Assembly (NCBI GenBank): GCA_905192625.1
Contig: CAJJLI010000099.1
Span: 1 to 7,080, forward strand
Length of the DNA: 7,080 nt
Direction of reading: 5' to 3'
Source: an uncultured Clostridium sp.
GTDB taxonomy: Bacteria > Bacillota > Clostridia > Lachnospirales > Lachnospiraceae
The position numbers and the translations under genes are program-made. Shown here in pieces: positions 6,252 to 7,080 of this stretch (the first letter of the stretch is position 1; each line of letters opens with the position of its first letter). Under the pieces are notes generated by a model. The model had not been told where the DNA came from. It worked only from the letters and a program-made list of their open reading frames with translations, and did no database searches.

Positions 6252-6972
6252 TTAACACCTCTACATAATTTAGTACGTACATGCTTAGTATTCCACATAC
6301 CATTAAAATTCCTAAGAAAGCTGCGAGATAAGGGATAGATTTAAGTGAATAACCAGTATTTTTTAATGCTAGCTCATTTAAATCCTGCGCTTCGTTCTTA
6401 GTTTGATCTTCGCCTTCGTCTTCCTTACCATTTGACATTTCACTTCCATTGGCATTTCCTTGTGAATTGTCTATGGTACCCTGATTCGTTGTTTCTTGGC
6501 TTTGATTTGTCTCTGACGTTGTTTCCGTTTCTTTTCCGTTCGTTTCTGTTTCACTGCCATTTGTTCCTTCTTCTTGATTTCCAACTTGCGAGGATGTTCC
6601 TCCACCCGCATTGGAATCTTCCGTGTCTGGAACTTTTGTTGGCTCTTGCTCTTCCTCCTCAGTCAAAACAAGATATCCGTTCTCTACCCCAGTTGCTACA
6701 TTATTGTCAATTTCACCAACAATCAGCTCAATATCACTTGATGTCAAATCAATATCATCTTGCATTAATTTGTTTCTTAATTTCGTCTTATAGGCTTCGT
6801 TCACTTTATATGATAATCCGTCCTGCTCAAACGTCCGATTTACATAATCTAGCAACCTTGATTCTTCCGCATTGATGTCGCCTGCATACACCTGAATGGA
6901 TTGGCTACCTATCATGCAGCTCGTAAACAAGAGTATTCCAGACATTATTTTGAACAAACGATTATAATACAT
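6235..6972 (-). CDS. Secreted acidic surface protein, candidate sortase substrate
   Basis: I do not recognise the family of this 245-residue protein, but its layout is clear. A signal peptide covers about 1-30 with likely cleavage after VYA. A folded, acidic part follows (about 31-103; it includes DIDLTSSDIELIVGEIDNN). Then comes a long low-complexity linker (about 105-198) rich in Glu, Thr, Asn, Gly and Ser, then LKNTGY (203-208), a hydrophobic helix (about 213-235) and a short tail ending in Lys-Lys. That end has the shape of a cell-wall sorting signal, and LKNTG resembles LPxTG with Lys in place of Pro. The overlapping downstream gene is a sortase. If it is not cut, the protein would remain a single-pass membrane protein with its acidic domain outside. 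AGGGAG lies 5 nt before the ATG. It is the first gene of the visible operon. Confidence 0.88.
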   Translation of the reverse strand: MYYNRLFKIMSGILLFTSCMIGSQSIQVYAGDINAEESRLLDYVNRTFEQDGLSYKVNEAYKTKLRNKLMQDDIDLTSSDIELIVGEIDNNVATGVENGYLVLTEEEEQEPTKVPDTEDSNAGGGTSSQVGNQEEGTNGSETETNGKETETTSETNQSQETTNQGTIDNSQGNANGSEMSNGKEDEGEDQTKNEAQDLNELALKNTGYSLKSIPYLAAFLGILMVCGILSMYVLNYVEVLNETKK

Positions 6973-7013
6973 AAGCTCTCCCTTTCCTATAATTCCAATT
7001 TTTCCGCTATAAT

Positions 7014-7039
7014 GGGACTGCTACGTGCGTAACAGCCCC
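7014..7039 (-). promoter_or_regulatory. Leader hairpin upstream of the first operon gene
   Basis: On the minus strand GGGGCUGUUACG and CGUAGCAGUCCC pair over 11 positions around a GCAC loop. Two of the pairs are G-U wobbles that would be A-C mismatches in plus-strand RNA, which supports transcription from the minus strand, in line with the operon. It ends 41 nt before the start codon at 6972. No U-tract follows (the next bases are AUUAUAG), so it is not a standard terminator. Confidence 0.6.
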
Positions 7040-7080
7040 GTTACCTTATGGGGTGGCCGGTTTTGTCATAGCCCCTACTA
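7014..7080 (-). promoter_or_regulatory. GC-rich structured 5' leader (partial, cut by window edge)
   Basis: The last 67 bases are close to 60% GC against about 36% for the window and contain several overlapping inverted repeats on the minus strand: CCCC with GGGG, GUAAC with GUUAC around GGGGCU, and the longer hairpin at 7014-7039. These pairings share bases and so exclude each other, as in attenuators and riboswitches. The octamer GGGGCTRT occurs twice. I could not match it with confidence to a known RNA family, and the 5' part lies outside the window. No promoter for the operon is visible, so it must begin further right. Confidence 0.45.

Noticed and set aside
6432..6875. Open frame of 147 codons on the plus strand, rich in Leu, Phe and His
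   Set aside because: It is the reverse complement of the low-complexity acidic region of the surface protein; its biased composition follows from those codons, and no ribosome binding site or neighbour supports it.
6915..6972. Lipoprotein signal peptide with Cys at residue 19 of the acidic surface protein
   Set aside because: The preceding residues FTS fit a lipobox poorly, while a signal peptidase I site after VYA at residue 30 and a C-terminal anchor explain the protein better.
7008..7013. TATAAT on the plus strand, like a -10 box
   Set aside because: No TTGACA-like element is found 16-18 bp upstream, and all visible genes point the other way; it is a likely chance match between the leader hairpin and the ribosome binding site.
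7014..7080. Possible c-di-GMP-I (GEMM) riboswitch, from the GGTAACGGGGCTGTTAC hairpin near a CAAAACCGGCC stretch
   Set aside because: There is some likeness to the 3' hairpin of that class, but the expected GACGCAAAGC core and second helix are not seen, so I did not name it as such.

Overview
The window is AT-rich (about 36% GC by eye) and all genes lie on the minus strand, so transcription runs from the right end to the left. Gene content and order (PHP-type tyrosine phosphatase, short Wzz-like protein without a fused kinase, separate tyrosine kinase with a Tyr-rich tail, polyprenyl-phosphate sugar transferase) are typical of a Firmicute exopolysaccharide or capsule locus. The class D sortase, strong AGGAGG-type ribosome binding sites and AT-rich composition suggest a clostridial organism, perhaps Lachnospiraceae. 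That placement is an inference; there is no rRNA or other marker gene.

Layout in transcription order. (1) 7080-7014: a GC-rich, strongly foldable stretch directly upstream of the first gene, probably the 5' leader of the operon, cut by the window edge. (2) 6972-5634: a surface-module pair, made of a secreted acidic low-complexity protein with a C-terminal membrane anchor and an unusual LKNTG sorting-like motif, and a class D sortase whose start overlaps it by 17 bp. (3) 5581-4724: an unrecognised four-helix membrane protein with a large outside domain. (4) 4709-2456: the phosphoregulatory core, CpsB-like phosphatase, CpsC/Wzz-like chain-length and kinase-activator protein, and CpsD-like BY-kinase. 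(5) 2404-1646: a monotopic phosphoglycosyl transferase that would start the repeat unit on the lipid carrier. (6) 1645-1279: a 367-bp gap with a candidate weak terminator, a long bulged stem-loop and a palindrome. (7) 1278-22: UDP-glucose 6-dehydrogenase, which makes UDP-glucuronate.

How they fit together: the sugar transferase loads the first sugar phosphate on undecaprenyl phosphate; the CpsB/C/D trio controls polymer length and output by tyrosine phosphorylation cycles; the dehydrogenase supplies a uronic acid precursor, suggesting an acidic polysaccharide. The flippase, polymerase and other glycosyltransferases are not in the window and probably lie further left, beyond position 1. The sortase, its candidate substrate and the membrane protein at the head of the operon are the least explained part and may link the polysaccharide to a cell-surface protein function.

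The genes from 6972 to 1646 are closely packed (gaps of 1 to 52 bp or overlaps) and look like one operon; the dehydrogenase is set apart by the structured gap and may be separately controlled. No tRNA, rRNA, CRISPR array or mobile element was seen.
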